64,000 nt of DNA. Source: Parcubacteria bacterium C7867-004. Its GTDB lineage: Bacteria > Patescibacteria > Paceibacteria > UBA9973 > UBA2103. The first letter of the stretch is position 1, and each line of letters opens with the position of its first letter. The notes below the pieces were generated by a model. It ran no database searches. It was not told where the DNA came from and saw nothing but the letters and a program-made list of their open reading frames with translations. The stretch lies in NCBI GenBank assembly GCA_001189075.1, contig LFCN01000006.1, forward strand, positions 124,001-188,000. The letters run 5' to 3'. The position numbers and the translations under genes are program-made. Shown here one piece after another: positions 47,499 to 55,967 of this stretch.

Positions 47499-48017
47499 CT
47501 ACGACTGGACAATGACGTCTCCCTTGTCGGCTGACTGCACATGATTGTGATAGCCGTGAGTGCCGGCCTTAGTGAAGGTGTACTCGAACGTGCCGCCGTT
47601 CGCTGCTGCTGAACACTGGTCAAACGTGCCGTTCGTCGCTGCGCCGTTCGCGCAATGATCTTTGGTGCTCGTTCCATCGTATTCGGTATGCGTCGGGTGC
47701 TCATCTCCGCCCACCCACATGCCGTGCGTCGACTGGTTAACAAATCGAACGGTATCGCCGGCACGGATCGTTACGCTCTTAGGATAGAAACCGGAATCGG
47801 AATAACTTACGATAACCGTCGCTTTCTCGCCCGCAGGCGCAGCGGGTGTAGCGCCGGCTGGCATATTCGTACCGGTCCCCGTCGTTCCGTCTGGGTTAGT
47901 CATCATGGTATCGGAAACAGTAGGCGCAGCTGCCGGCATTGCCGCTAGCGCGAACCAACCGCCTATCGCTATAACGGCAACAACGGCAAGTGCTATCAAA
48001 GCGGTCTTCGTATTCAT
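47499..48017 (-). CDS. exported cupredoxin-fold protein
   Basis: 172 residues. An N-terminal helix (ALIALAVVAVIAIGGWFAL) serves as signal or anchor, followed by a Thr/Pro/Gly linker and a cupredoxin domain: SYSDSGFYPKSVTIRAGDTVRFVN, STHGMWVGGDEHPTH and GTFEYTFTKAGTHGYHNH. In a standard type 1 copper site the last motif is YHC..H..M. Here Cys is replaced by Asn (YHNH), so classical blue-copper binding is doubtful; His-rich binding is possible. Its operon with a DoxX-like protein hints at redox or metal handling outside the cell. Confidence 0.8.
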   Translation of the reverse strand: MNTKTALIALAVVAVIAIGGWFALAAMPAAAPTVSDTMMTNPDGTTGTGTNMPAGATPAAPAGEKATVIVSYSDSGFYPKSVTIRAGDTVRFVNQSTHGMWVGGDEHPTHTEYDGTSTKDHCANGAATNGTFDQCSAAANGGTFEYTFTKAGTHGYHNHVQSADKGDVIVQS

Positions 48018-48078
48018 ACGAGTGAAGGGATTAGTGCCGATGCGGCATGACTATAGTGTACCGCGCCTTCGTCAGCTG

Positions 48079-48306
48079 TTATGCGACGACGGGCGGGAGC
48101 GATGCCCACTGCGCACGAGAATTCCCGGTCTCCTTAATCCACGCGCGGACGATAGGGCGCGTCGCGCTTATCGCATAGAGTCGCTTCACAAGCGGATGTG
48201 CATCATCGATGAGATTTCTGCGTGAGAGGGATGCTTCGATGCTTATGTCCATACCCGCGTAGAGTAGCGGAGAAGGCATGATAAGAGCATGAAGCTGCTC
48301 TCGCAC
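48079..48306 (-). CDS. possible small protein, 75 aa, GTG start
   Basis: Uncertain. An open frame begins GTG directly after the TAA of the upstream gene (48307) and runs for 75 codons (ends NSRAQWASLPPVVA). ATG starts at 48279 or 48252 are alternatives. The composition is plausible for a protein (SIEASLSRRNLIDDAHPLVKRLYAI) but no domain is known and there is no SD. It occupies an otherwise empty 290-base gap. Confidence 0.35.
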   Translation of the reverse strand: MREQLHALIMPSPLLYAGMDISIEASLSRRNLIDDAHPLVKRLYAISATRPIVRAWIKETGNSRAQWASLPPVVA

Positions 48307-49167
48307 TTATCGCGGAAAGATATCGAGGAGTTCGCCCGAGCGATAAAAGTTCGCACCGAGCTCGCCGAATGCATAGGTCATTCCTCCTGCGGTTATCGGC
48401 GCGCCACCGACCTGGGGATTCGCGTTAGGAATTGATTTTGCGAATCCGATGTTGAAGAGCGTGACGATCGCTTCGGGATTCTCATCGATATCGAATCCGG
48501 CGTTCGCCCACTGAGCAGCGACCTCTTTCATGAAAAGCGCGGTATAGAGATAGGAATAGTAGTGATCCTTCTCATCGGTGAGCCGGCGGAAGAGCTCGGC
48601 ATCGCGATCAATCCCTTCGGGGTAGGCGATGAGTGCGCTAGCCTCCGCTCCCGGATAGAACGGGGACGCGGGGTCGTTCGCATAGATCTCGACCTGGCGC
48701 GCAGTCTCCTGCTTTATCCCTGACACGCCCAGTGAGAACTGAGAGAGGGAACCGAGAATCTTGAGAGGCTCGAAATATCGCTTGAATACCTCACGGTTCG
48801 AGGTGAAGAAGCGGATCTGTTCCGGCATCACTGCGGCGGCCATCATGCGGCCCTTGATGCCGGTCTCCCGCTCGACACGGATGATGACGTCCCGGTCCTT
48901 CTCGAGTCCGCCCTTAACGACGTTCCATTCCGGCGTCTGGTCCCACTGGCACCGCACCATGCCTTCTTGGAGGCAGGGTTGTGCGGGTATGCCGGAGGTA
49001 GCGCTTGTCGTCGTTGCGCCGCTGAAGAACGAGTTTCGAGCCTCGATCGAGCCGCGAACATTCAGAAGCCCGAATTGCATAGCGAAGAATACGGCCGTGA
49101 ACACGAGACCGATAATCGCAAAGAGCACGCCGATCGCGATGCAGATATTTCGGAACAACGGATGCAT
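48307..49167 (-). CDS. membrane-anchored protein, possibly lysozyme/transglycosylase-like
   Basis: 286 residues. One N-terminal transmembrane helix (IAIGVLFAIIGLVFTAVFFAM), then a Ser/Thr linker with a Cys pair (QPCLQEGMVRCQW). The external domain has VERETGIKGRMMAAAVMPEQIRFF, SQFSLGVSGIKQETARQVE and GGAPITAGGMTYAFGELGANFYRSGELL. The SLGVSGIKQETA stretch is reminiscent of goose-lysozyme/transglycosylase G-x-x-Q-I-K loops, with Glu in ERETGIK as a candidate catalytic residue. This is inference. A TATATA lies 7 bases before the ATG. Confidence 0.6.
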   Translation of the reverse strand: MHPLFRNICIAIGVLFAIIGLVFTAVFFAMQFGLLNVRGSIEARNSFFSGATTTSATSGIPAQPCLQEGMVRCQWDQTPEWNVVKGGLEKDRDVIIRVERETGIKGRMMAAAVMPEQIRFFTSNREVFKRYFEPLKILGSLSQFSLGVSGIKQETARQVEIYANDPASPFYPGAEASALIAYPEGIDRDAELFRRLTDEKDHYYSYLYTALFMKEVAAQWANAGFDIDENPEAIVTLFNIGFAKSIPNANPQVGGAPITAGGMTYAFGELGANFYRSGELLDIFPR

Positions 49168-49213
49168 ACCTATCTATATAGCAGTAAGCGTGGGAGTCGA
49201 CAATGAAGGGAGG

Positions 49214-49888
49214 CTAATCTGATTGATCCTTAACACGGTACTCGTTAACCGTGTTGTGGGCGAAGCGGGTCGGTTCGGGGAGACGGTGCTTCCGGACGCA
49301 GCTCCACAAGAGCCCTACGGACTCATCGAGCGTTATCAAGTGTCCTGGAGAGACGAAGACCGGCGCGACGTTGTCTTTCGTCCGAAGCGCCCGCCCGATC
49401 ACCTCACCGGTTTTGGGGTCGATCAAGTCGGATGTCGAGCCGGCGCTCGTTCCGGGTTCGTCGTACGTCCCGATAAGTACGCTCTTGGCGCAGCCGATAG
49501 TGGGAATGCCGAGTACGAGCCCTAGATGCGACGCGATGCCAAGCCGGCGCGGGTGCGCGATGCCGATACCATCGACGACGAGCACGTCGGGTTTCGTCGC
49601 GAGCTTCTCCCAGGCTTTAACGAGCATCGGGATCTCACGGAAGGAAAGCAGACCCGGCACGTAGGGGAAGGGGATCGTATCTTTGATTACCGTTCGGTCG
49701 ACGACTACGAGTTCGGAATATGTCATCGTAACAAATCCAGCGAACCCTTCTTTCGCGAACCGGTTCATCGATACGTCGCAACCGCCCAGATGTTGTGGTG
49801 GCTGTTTAAGCGGTGTGAGCAGTACCTCATGCCGAAGACGCTTCTGAAGCTCCACTGCTTCCTTCGGGGAGACATCCCAAACATTCAT
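49214..49888 (-). CDS. nfi: endonuclease V (deoxyinosine-specific)
   Basis: 224 residues. It nicks DNA next to deoxyinosine, a deamination product. Motifs: GGCDVSMNRF (first catalytic Asp), FPYVPGLLSFREIPML (YxPGxLxFRE), DVLVVDGIGIAHPRRLGIASHLG and IGCAKSVLIG. The start at 49888 is chosen by homology (the N-terminal helix) and by CATACT (49896-49901) 7 bases upstream; an in-frame ATG at 49933 is rejected. It is divergent from the large surface protein gene. Confidence 0.93.
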   Translation of the reverse strand: MNVWDVSPKEAVELQKRLRHEVLLTPLKQPPQHLGGCDVSMNRFAKEGFAGFVTMTYSELVVVDRTVIKDTIPFPYVPGLLSFREIPMLVKAWEKLATKPDVLVVDGIGIAHPRRLGIASHLGLVLGIPTIGCAKSVLIGTYDEPGTSAGSTSDLIDPKTGEVIGRALRTKDNVAPVFVSPGHLITLDESVGLLWSCVRKHRLPEPTRFAHNTVNEYRVKDQSD

Positions 49889-49959
49889 AGTCGACAGTAT
49901 GACGGTCGGCTCGTGAAATATTGAGGAAAACATTACGTGATATACTCACGAATAGCTTT

Positions 49960-52392
49960 ATGTGGATGCATCCAGGAATCATCGCCGCTGCTGAAACCCT
50001 GACCGCTACCACCGGTGATCCGATTGCGTTCACGGTTCGAAGCAACGCGCTCATAGACACGACGATCAACGGAGAAGGCTTCATGGTCGATGTGACGTTC
50101 AAAGGTCTTTCGACCGGACAGACAGCTGACGCAACTAAGATAAGCGGCACCATAACTCGTGCGGGATATACGAATACCGGCGCAGCCACCACCTACACAC
50201 TCCCGTTTGTTGGAACACTCGCCGCACGACGCGCGGGTCCGAGCTACGCGTCATTCATCCAGACCACCTCGGGCTCCGATGTAGTAATCTCGTACATACT
50301 CGACCGCTCGATCTTCAGCACGGACACCGTCACGAGTGTCACGATTGCATCGGGAGCCTACACCGGCTCGCGTGCGAGTAATAGCGCGCTTCTGGTCATC
50401 ACGAACAGCTCGACCTACGCTCCGCTACGTCCGCACTGCCAGTTCATTACGCCGCCGCATCTGCTTGTTACCGGCGGAACGACCGCTCCCATAGAGATAG
50501 CCGCGTTCCACGCCTTCGCGCAGGGAGGAAGCGAGGTAGCGTGCGTGAAGGTTCGTGCTCGCGATGCGGTCTCCGGAGGGAACGTGGGTGCGTGGACGAC
50601 CGTGAACACCATGAGTGCGTCAACGATACTGACGTACAGCGGCCTCACTTCCTGTATCTACCGGGCTGATGTCGATGTCTCCGCGATCAACGCGGGAGAC
50701 TGTTATATCGAATACGTCGCATATCCCTGGGAGAGTTCACGCGTCTTCGATTCCAACAACGCGCTCGGTGGGGGAGCGGACGGCACTGCGCTTGATTCCG
50801 CTACGACCGGTCTCAGTTCCACCGCAGCCTTGCGTCCGCTCGATCACAACCCTGCGGCCGTACTCCATTTCTATAACGACAAAACAACCGCATATGCGGG
50901 TGCGTACGCGAACGTTGACCCTTCAGCTGGAAACGATACAACCGGAACGGTCTACGCAACCCAGGATGCAGCCGATTCGGGCAATCTTCCGTTCCTAACC
51001 ATCAATGCCGCGTATGGCGCCGTGAAGACCTATAACAATGCGACGAAGGCCGGTACACGCCATAACGATGCAGGAGGCGCGGTTATATCGCTTAAGAACG
51101 GGACCTACTATATGTTCGGGGGAACGACGAACGCTACGCAGAACGTCGGTTCGGTGTGGACGTACATCCGGAAGCATCCATCCGCTACCGCTTCGAGCGT
51201 GATTCTCAATTCCGTGCAAACGGGCGTACTGGTGCCGAATGCGCAGCGCGTGATCGGTCGACGGACCTGGCTCGAGGATGTGAGCATGACCGGTGCTACC
51301 GTAGGAATCAGCAACTCAAATACATATCTGTACGGCAACGACTTCGGACGGCTCACCGAAGGGGTATTCAATCGCGTTGGCATCACGAGTGTATCGGGCG
51401 TGGCTGCGACGAGCCCGTCTTGGCACTACGCCTTCCATCTGCTTTGGCTGTATAACTGCGACCTTGGACAGAGCGTAACAACATCGGGCGGCGGGGTTGC
51501 CAGTGGTGCGCAAGGAGTGGTGCTCGGCGGATCGAGGCTCAGTTTGAACTTTGCCTCAGGACTCCATTGGGCAATGGGTAACCTGGGGGCCGATGCGGGC
51601 ATAGGGGACGCTCCGCGACTCGGCAACGCGAACTTCGTTACGCGATATGCAGCTGACATCGATGCTTGGATCGGCGCCTTCAATTACATTAAGGTCACCA
51701 ATGCGAGCGGGAGTGGCGCCGTATATGCCGCGAATCTGCTCTCGCCTGCAGCATCGAACGGTACGAGCGCGCCGACCAACGGCTATGTGTGGGTGGGGAA
51801 CCAGCTTGAGATGTCCGACAATCTCTCTGCAACCGCTAAGTGCATGCAGCTTGCGGCGGACGGGTCTGCGGTCTCGTGTCCGAACATGGTCATGCATGCG
51901 AATTCGCATGTAGGGGAGCGCACAAACGTTCTCTATAACGAGATCACTGGCGCTCCAGCGTACCCTAAGCGCATCGTGATGCGATACAACCTGTACACGA
52001 ACTTTAACTGTAAGCGCGATACTAATAACGCTGGCGGGTCGACCCATGAAGCGGCGCGCACGGGTGTCTATGCACACGGGTATCATGTCGATGGCGCAGG
52101 GAACTTTGCGCAATCGACCGCCAATACCTTGGTGCCTGGTCCGCTGTCTTGGTACGGCGAGCGATGGGCCGGTGTGAATGGCGGCGTTAGCAGCTCGCTG
52201 ACCTACGGCTTCGTGGACGATCGATCTCTTACCGGAACGAGTGGTAGCGGCGGCGGCGACTATCGCGTACAGAGCGGATCCTCCGCGCTCGGCCTCGTTC
52301 CGGCGGGACAGCAGCCGCTTTCGCACTATCTCTACGGCGCGGTACGGGACAATAGCGTTGCGGGTCCTGCGGGGTGTAGGGAACCGGCGTAG
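49960..52392 (+). CDS. large beta-helix-like surface protein, 810 aa
   Basis: Not identified to family level. No signal peptide is visible (start MWMHPGIIAAAETLTATTGDP). The first ~330 residues are Thr/Ala/Ser-rich beta domains (Ig-like). From YATQDAADSGNLPFLTINAAYGAVKTYNN onwards (parts: DSGNLPFLTINAAYGAV) the sequence has the look of a right-handed parallel beta-helix (Pectate_lyase_3-type opening plus repeats with N-G-x-Y, GNDFGRL, VLYNEITG, RYNLYTNF). A TATACT (49941-49946) gives a ~7-base leader. Such proteins can be phage-tail-like or adhesins/glycan enzymes. How it would be exported without a signal is unclear. Confidence 0.65.
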   Translation: MWMHPGIIAAAETLTATTGDPIAFTVRSNALIDTTINGEGFMVDVTFKGLSTGQTADATKISGTITRAGYTNTGAATTYTLPFVGTLAARRAGPSYASFIQTTSGSDVVISYILDRSIFSTDTVTSVTIASGAYTGSRASNSALLVITNSSTYAPLRPHCQFITPPHLLVTGGTTAPIEIAAFHAFAQGGSEVACVKVRARDAVSGGNVGAWTTVNTMSASTILTYSGLTSCIYRADVDVSAINAGDCYIEYVAYPWESSRVFDSNNALGGGADGTALDSATTGLSSTAALRPLDHNPAAVLHFYNDKTTAYAGAYANVDPSAGNDTTGTVYATQDAADSGNLPFLTINAAYGAVKTYNNATKAGTRHNDAGGAVISLKNGTYYMFGGTTNATQNVGSVWTYIRKHPSATASSVILNSVQTGVLVPNAQRVIGRRTWLEDVSMTGATVGISNSNTYLYGNDFGRLTEGVFNRVGITSVSGVAATSPSWHYAFHLLWLYNCDLGQSVTTSGGGVASGAQGVVLGGSRLSLNFASGLHWAMGNLGADAGIGDAPRLGNANFVTRYAADIDAWIGAFNYIKVTNASGSGAVYAANLLSPAASNGTSAPTNGYVWVGNQLEMSDNLSATAKCMQLAADGSAVSCPNMVMHANSHVGERTNVLYNEITGAPAYPKRIVMRYNLYTNFNCKRDTNNAGGSTHEAARTGVYAHGYHVDGAGNFAQSTANTLVPGPLSWYGERWAGVNGGVSSSLTYGFVDDRSLTGTSGSGGGDYRVQSGSSALGLVPAGQQPLSHYLYGAVRDNSVAGPAGCREPA

Positions 52393-52405
52393 CAATCTAT
52401 ATACG

Positions 52406-52450
52406 AGTATACGAGAAACGGGAGGCAGTGCCTCCCGTTTCTCGTATACT
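52406..52450. terminator. 21-bp symmetrical terminator between the surface protein gene and tRNA-Ser
   Basis: AGTATACGAGAAACGGGAGG plus C (52406-52426), loop AGT, and perfect complement (52430-52450), ending flush with the tRNA CCA. It may also shape the tRNA 3' end. Confidence 0.7.
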
Positions 52451-52540
52451 TGGCGGAGACGGAGGGATTCGAACCCTCGAGGGACGTTAATCCCTGCCTC
52501 GTTAGCAGTGAGGTACTTTCGACCACTCAGCCACGTCTCC
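52451..52540 (-). tRNA. tRNA-Ser (anticodon GCT)
   Basis: On the minus strand: acceptor GGAGACG/CGTCTCC, discriminator G, encoded CCA; D-arm region GGCTGAGTGGTCGAAAG; anticodon loop CTGCTAA (GCT, reads AGC/AGU); a long variable arm (GGCAGGGATTAACGTCCCTC, class II); T-arm GAGGG-TTCGAAT-CCCTC. The long arm is diagnostic for Ser. Unlike the tRNA-Ile in this window, CCA is encoded. Confidence 0.95.
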
Positions 52541-52567
52541 TTCGTTACATAACCTATCACTTTGCGC

Positions 52568-53182
52568 TCAATGCGCCAACGCGAGTCCCCGAACGTCGGT
52601 GGCGCCTGCGTTCCGTAGGGCGCTGATCGCTTCATTCATGGTCGATCCTGTCGTAATCACATCATCAAGCACTAGGTACGTACGAGCCGGATCCACCTCC
52701 GCTTTTGCCGTAAACGCGTCGGTTACATTCCGAGACCGTTCGCTTCCGCTACGTGATGTCTGGGGTGCAGTGTCCCTGCTCCGTACTAATAAACCGGTCT
52801 CATAAGCCGCAAACGATTCCAATCCGCGCAGCGCTTCCTCGATTATCCGTTCCACCTGGTTATATCCGCGTTCAGATACTCGTTTCCGGGAGAGTGGAAT
52901 GGGTACGATCGATAGAGAGGACTGATCGGCAGGCCACTCTTTCAGATACTCAGCCAGCACAGTACCGAGAAGCTCCTGTGCCGTGCGATTATCCTTGAAT
53001 TTAGCTTCGACGATCAATGCCCGTATTAGAGGATTCGAATAGGGAAGCAGGGCGGTACTGTCCGGAGATATGACCGCTTTTGACATCAGCGCCCTGACGT
53101 CCTCGATGGTTGCTTCTGCAACAAGCGTTCCGTTTGGGGTCGGCGGGAACAGGAAGTCGAGTATCCACGAGAAGCTGAACAT
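52568..53182 (-). CDS. comFC: ComFC-like phosphoribosyltransferase-fold competence protein
   Basis: 204 residues. The family signatures are VPIPLSRKRVSERGYNQVERI and the PRPP-loop YLVLDDVITTGSTMNEA. The N-terminal zinc-finger cysteines of typical ComFC are missing (the start reads MFSFSWILDFLFPPTPNG). ComFC is needed for DNA uptake in naturally competent bacteria. The start at 53182 (not an in-frame one at 53260) fits TATCAT (53189-53194) 6 bases upstream. It is divergent from pilM, whose promoter overlaps its own. Confidence 0.88.
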   Translation of the reverse strand: MFSFSWILDFLFPPTPNGTLVAEATIEDVRALMSKAVISPDSTALLPYSNPLIRALIVEAKFKDNRTAQELLGTVLAEYLKEWPADQSSLSIVPIPLSRKRVSERGYNQVERIIEEALRGLESFAAYETGLLVRSRDTAPQTSRSGSERSRNVTDAFTAKAEVDPARTYLVLDDVITTGSTMNEAISALRNAGATDVRGLALAH

Positions 53183-53188
53183 GAGGGG

Positions 53189-53198
53189 ATGATACAAT
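53189..53198. promoter_or_regulatory. overlapping divergent -10 hexamers of comFC and pilM
   Basis: TATCAT on the minus strand (53189-53194) and TACAAT on the plus strand (53193-53198) share two bases; each ends 6 bases before its ATG (53182 and 53205). The start codons are only 22 bases apart. Confidence 0.65.
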
Positions 53199-53204
53199 GC
53201 GCGT

Positions 53205-54317
53205 ATGAGCTTCCTCACACGGATCTTCGGAAAAACGAAGAAGGGGGGCGCCAGCGTCATCGGAATCGATATCGGATCCTCCTCCCTGAAGGTCGTGCAG
53301 TTGCGGCGTGAGGGAGGAACGGCCGTGCTTGAGACCTATGGGGAGCTCGCGCTCGGGCCCTATGCAGGAGCTGAGGCCGGCCAAGCAACTAACCTTTCAG
53401 CCGCCGTTATAACCGAGACCCTGAACGATCTCCTCCGAGAGGCGAATGTAACGACGAAGGATGCAGGTATCTCCATACCGTTTTCGCGCTCGCTCCTGAC
53501 GCTCATCGAGCTTCCGAAGCGAGAGAATCCGGAAGAGCAGAAGACCGTGATCGAGCTTGAAGCGAGGAAGTACATCCCGGTTCCGGTGTCGGAAGTGCAG
53601 CTCGACTGGTTCATTATCCCGGAATTCCCGGCAGAGGGCGCCGAGCCGAGCGGAGAGGCCGAGCTCGCGAGCGTGAAAGTGCAGGTACTGCTCGTAGCAG
53701 TGCATAACGATGAGCTCGCATTGCTCGAGAGCGTAGTGCAGGGGGCGCAGCTCGCCGCCTCGTTCTATGAGATCGAGATTTTCAGTACGATACGTGCGGT
53801 TGTGGACGAGCCGGTGAAGCCGGTTATGGTGCTCGATATCGGGGCATCGGCCACCAAAGTGTATGTAGTTGAGCACGGCGTGGTCGCGTTCTCGCACAAC
53901 ATCCCGCAGGGAGGACAGGATGTAACCCGCACTATAGCGACCGCTAACAGCCTTACGGTGAAGAAAGCGGAAGAGCTTAAGAAGGAGCACGGATTCGCCG
54001 ACGGCAAGGAAGCGTACGATCGAAGCACCATCGAGCTCGTGTTCTCGCACATCTTCGAAGAGGCGCGTCGTGTCTCGACGCAGTACCAGATGCTCCACGG
54101 CAAGACCGTGTCGGCACTCGTGCTTACGGGTGGCGGCGGCGTGACCAAGGAGCTCGAGCAGTATGCAAAGACCTTCTTCTCGGTGAACGTAGAGATCGCC
54201 AATCCGTTCAGCAAGGTTCAGGCTCCCGCATTCATGCGACCGGTGCTCGAGGCGATCGGTCCTGAATTCGCGGTTGCGGTAGGGCTTGCGCTCAGGAAGC
54301 TCGAAGAAATAGCGTAA
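53205..54317 (+). CDS. pilM: type IV pilus assembly ATPase-like PilM
   Basis: 370 residues of the actin/FtsA-like PilM family. Motifs: VIGIDIGSSSLKVVQLR (phosphate 1), MVLDIGASATKVYVVEHG (phosphate 2) and VLTGGGGVTKELEQY (adenosine). The conserved PFSRSLLTLIELPKRENPEEQK helps to identify it (in part: SLLTLIELPKRENPEEQ). PilM sits on the cytoplasmic face, binding the PilN N-terminus. It is first in the pilus operon, leaderless by promoter spacing, and 54 bases before pilN. Confidence 0.93.
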   Translation: MSFLTRIFGKTKKGGASVIGIDIGSSSLKVVQLRREGGTAVLETYGELALGPYAGAEAGQATNLSAAVITETLNDLLREANVTTKDAGISIPFSRSLLTLIELPKRENPEEQKTVIELEARKYIPVPVSEVQLDWFIIPEFPAEGAEPSGEAELASVKVQVLLVAVHNDELALLESVVQGAQLAASFYEIEIFSTIRAVVDEPVKPVMVLDIGASATKVYVVEHGVVAFSHNIPQGGQDVTRTIATANSLTVKKAEELKKEHGFADGKEAYDRSTIELVFSHIFEEARRVSTQYQMLHGKTVSALVLTGGGGVTKELEQYAKTFFSVNVEIANPFSKVQAPAFMRPVLEAIGPEFAVAVGLALRKLEEIA

Positions 54318-54371
54318 TCGTGTGTACAGTCCGCGCTTCATGTTCGCGGATACCGTATACTTAAGCGTACT

Positions 54372-55064
54372 GTGGCCATACCTCCGACCATACCGACATC
54401 ATTCGTGCCAAAACAGGCGGCTTCCCCAAGCCGCAGGGTAAAGACGGGTACGGATATTCTGCTCATTATTGCGAGCGTAATAACTGCGATCGTGGCGATC
54501 TCCGCGCTCGCGGCATTCGGGTACGAGACCTATCTCAAGAGTGAACGCGATAAGAAGGCCGATCTCGTGATCGCCGCGCAGCGCGAGATCAATATGGATA
54601 CCATCGAGAGCTTCGTCAGGCTCCGAAATCGGCTTAAGTCGACGTCCATCATCCTTGATCAGCATGTCATCCTCTCTCAGTTCTTCACCGTCCTTGAGAT
54701 GCGCTCCCTGCAGTCCGTCCATTTCAAGAAACTCAGCCTGAAAGTAAACGACGATCGGACTGCAGAGCTCGATGCGAGCGGCGTTGCACGCAGTTTCAAC
54801 GCGCTTGCCGCCCAGAGCGCCTCGTTCGCGGATGAGAAGCGTATCAAGAGCGCGATATTCTCCGACATCGCTCCGAGCAAGGACGGGGTAATCGGATTCA
54901 AGCTCTCCGCTGATCTCGATTCGGGCCTTATCGTCGCCAACTCCTCGTCCGTGTTCGGATCACCTGTGACTCCGGCTCCGGCTCCGGTGCCGGTAGTGCC
55001 CATTCCTGAACCGTCACCAGCAGCCCCCGCTGCTGCAGCCCCGGCAACGACTACAACGCCATGA
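54372..55064 (+). CDS. pilN: PilN-like pilus assembly protein, GTG start
   Basis: 230 residues. A cytoplasmic N-terminus (PPTIPTSFVPKQAASPSRRVKTG) precedes one transmembrane helix (DILLIIASVITAIVAISALAAFGY) and a periplasmic coiled/alpha-beta domain, ending in a Pro/Ala-rich tail. It occupies the PilN slot and overlaps pilO by 4 bases. The start is GTG at 54372, 10 bases after TATACT (54356-54361). Sequence similarity to canonical PilN is weak and the call relies on order and topology. Confidence 0.75.
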   Translation: MAIPPTIPTSFVPKQAASPSRRVKTGTDILLIIASVITAIVAISALAAFGYETYLKSERDKKADLVIAAQREINMDTIESFVRLRNRLKSTSIILDQHVILSQFFTVLEMRSLQSVHFKKLSLKVNDDRTAELDASGVARSFNALAAQSASFADEKRIKSAIFSDIAPSKDGVIGFKLSADLDSGLIVANSSSVFGSPVTPAPAPVPVVPIPEPSPAAPAAAAPATTTTP

Positions 55065-55633
55065 ACTCGCGCATAATTCCCATCATTCTTGTAATCGGCT
55101 CTATTGCGCTCTTTGCGTTGTATGTCCATCCGACCTATACGCAGTCCATCGCAACATTGTCTGGAGAGATAAAGGGATATGATGCGGTCCTCGCGAGCGC
55201 GAAGCGCTTCAAAGAGAAGCAGTCGGATCTCTCCGCGCAGAAGAGCGCGATACCGCTCGACCAGCTGGCGCGCCTCGAGGCATTCCTCCCGGATACGGTT
55301 GATAACGTGCAGCTCATCCTTGACCTTAATGCGCTTGCCGCGCGCTCGGGCGTAAGTCTTTCGGATCTCGACGTAGCGCTCCCTGAAAAGAAAGACGAGC
55401 AAATCGACGGTTCAGGCCGCATCTCGCTTACCGGACAGAATCCGATCGAGACACTCGAGGTATCGCTTAGTATCACCGGAAGCTACGGCGCGTTCCGCAC
55501 GTTCCTTGCCGCTGCTGAGAACAGTCTCCGTCCGCTCGATATCGTCGAGATCGTTGTAACGGACGAAGGAGCCGAGGCAGCAGCGGGCACGCACAACTAT
55601 GACGTCACGTTCCGCATCTACTGGCTTCGGTAA
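55061..55633 (+). CDS. pilO: PilO-like pilus assembly protein
   Basis: 190 residues. One N-terminal transmembrane helix (IIPIILVIGSIALFALYV) and then a coiled coil (TLSGEIKGYDAVLASAKRFKEKQSDLSAQK in part), followed by a ferredoxin-like periplasmic domain containing LEVSLSITGSYGAFRTFLAAAENSLRPLDIVEI (in part: GSYGAFRTFLAAAENSLRP), the typical PilO segment. It pairs with PilN to align PilM and the pilus machine. Start overlaps pilN (ATGA). Confidence 0.88.
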   Translation: MNSRIIPIILVIGSIALFALYVHPTYTQSIATLSGEIKGYDAVLASAKRFKEKQSDLSAQKSAIPLDQLARLEAFLPDTVDNVQLILDLNALAARSGVSLSDLDVALPEKKDEQIDGSGRISLTGQNPIETLEVSLSITGSYGAFRTFLAAAENSLRPLDIVEIVVTDEGAEAAAGTHNYDVTFRIYWLR

Positions 55634-55644
55634 CCGCTTTCACC

Positions 55645-55965
55645 ATGACCGTATCCCTCACGCGCAACCAAAAGATTCTAGCGGCACTCGGTGTGCTCAT
55701 CATCGCGAGCATCGCGTATGTCGTGCTGCTGCGTCCCACCGCGTCCGATGAAACCATCCTCATCGAGGACGGAAGTGCGGCAAGCGCAACGCAGGGTGTT
55801 TTCATAGATCTTGCTGCTCAGCTCGAACCGCTCGAGTTCGAGACTGCTGTGCTAACCGACCCGAGGCTCCTCGGTCTTCAGGACATACACACGTCCATAA
55901 TTCCTGAAGCGCTCGGTCGCAATGACCCGTTTCAATCGTTTCTTGCTCCTACTAAAGCACGCTAG
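55645..55965 (+). CDS. PilP-like small membrane protein, 106 aa
   Basis: One N-terminal transmembrane helix (ILAALGVLIIASIAYVVLL) and a short external part ending in ALGRNDPFQSFLAP. The GRNDPF motif is shared with PilP and other T4P/T2S accessory proteins (GR.DPF). It is much shorter than PilP (~170) and lacks its beta domain, so it is only PilP-like. It lies between pilO and pilB, 2 bases before the latter. Confidence 0.6.
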   Translation: MTVSLTRNQKILAALGVLIIASIAYVVLLRPTASDETILIEDGSAASATQGVFIDLAAQLEPLEFETAVLTDPRLLGLQDIHTSIIPEALGRNDPFQSFLAPTKAR

Positions 55966-55967
55966 CT

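Noticed and set aside
49921..52540. Integrated element attached to tRNA-Ser
   Set aside because: No integrase and no second copy of the tRNA 3' end could be found around the large surface protein gene.
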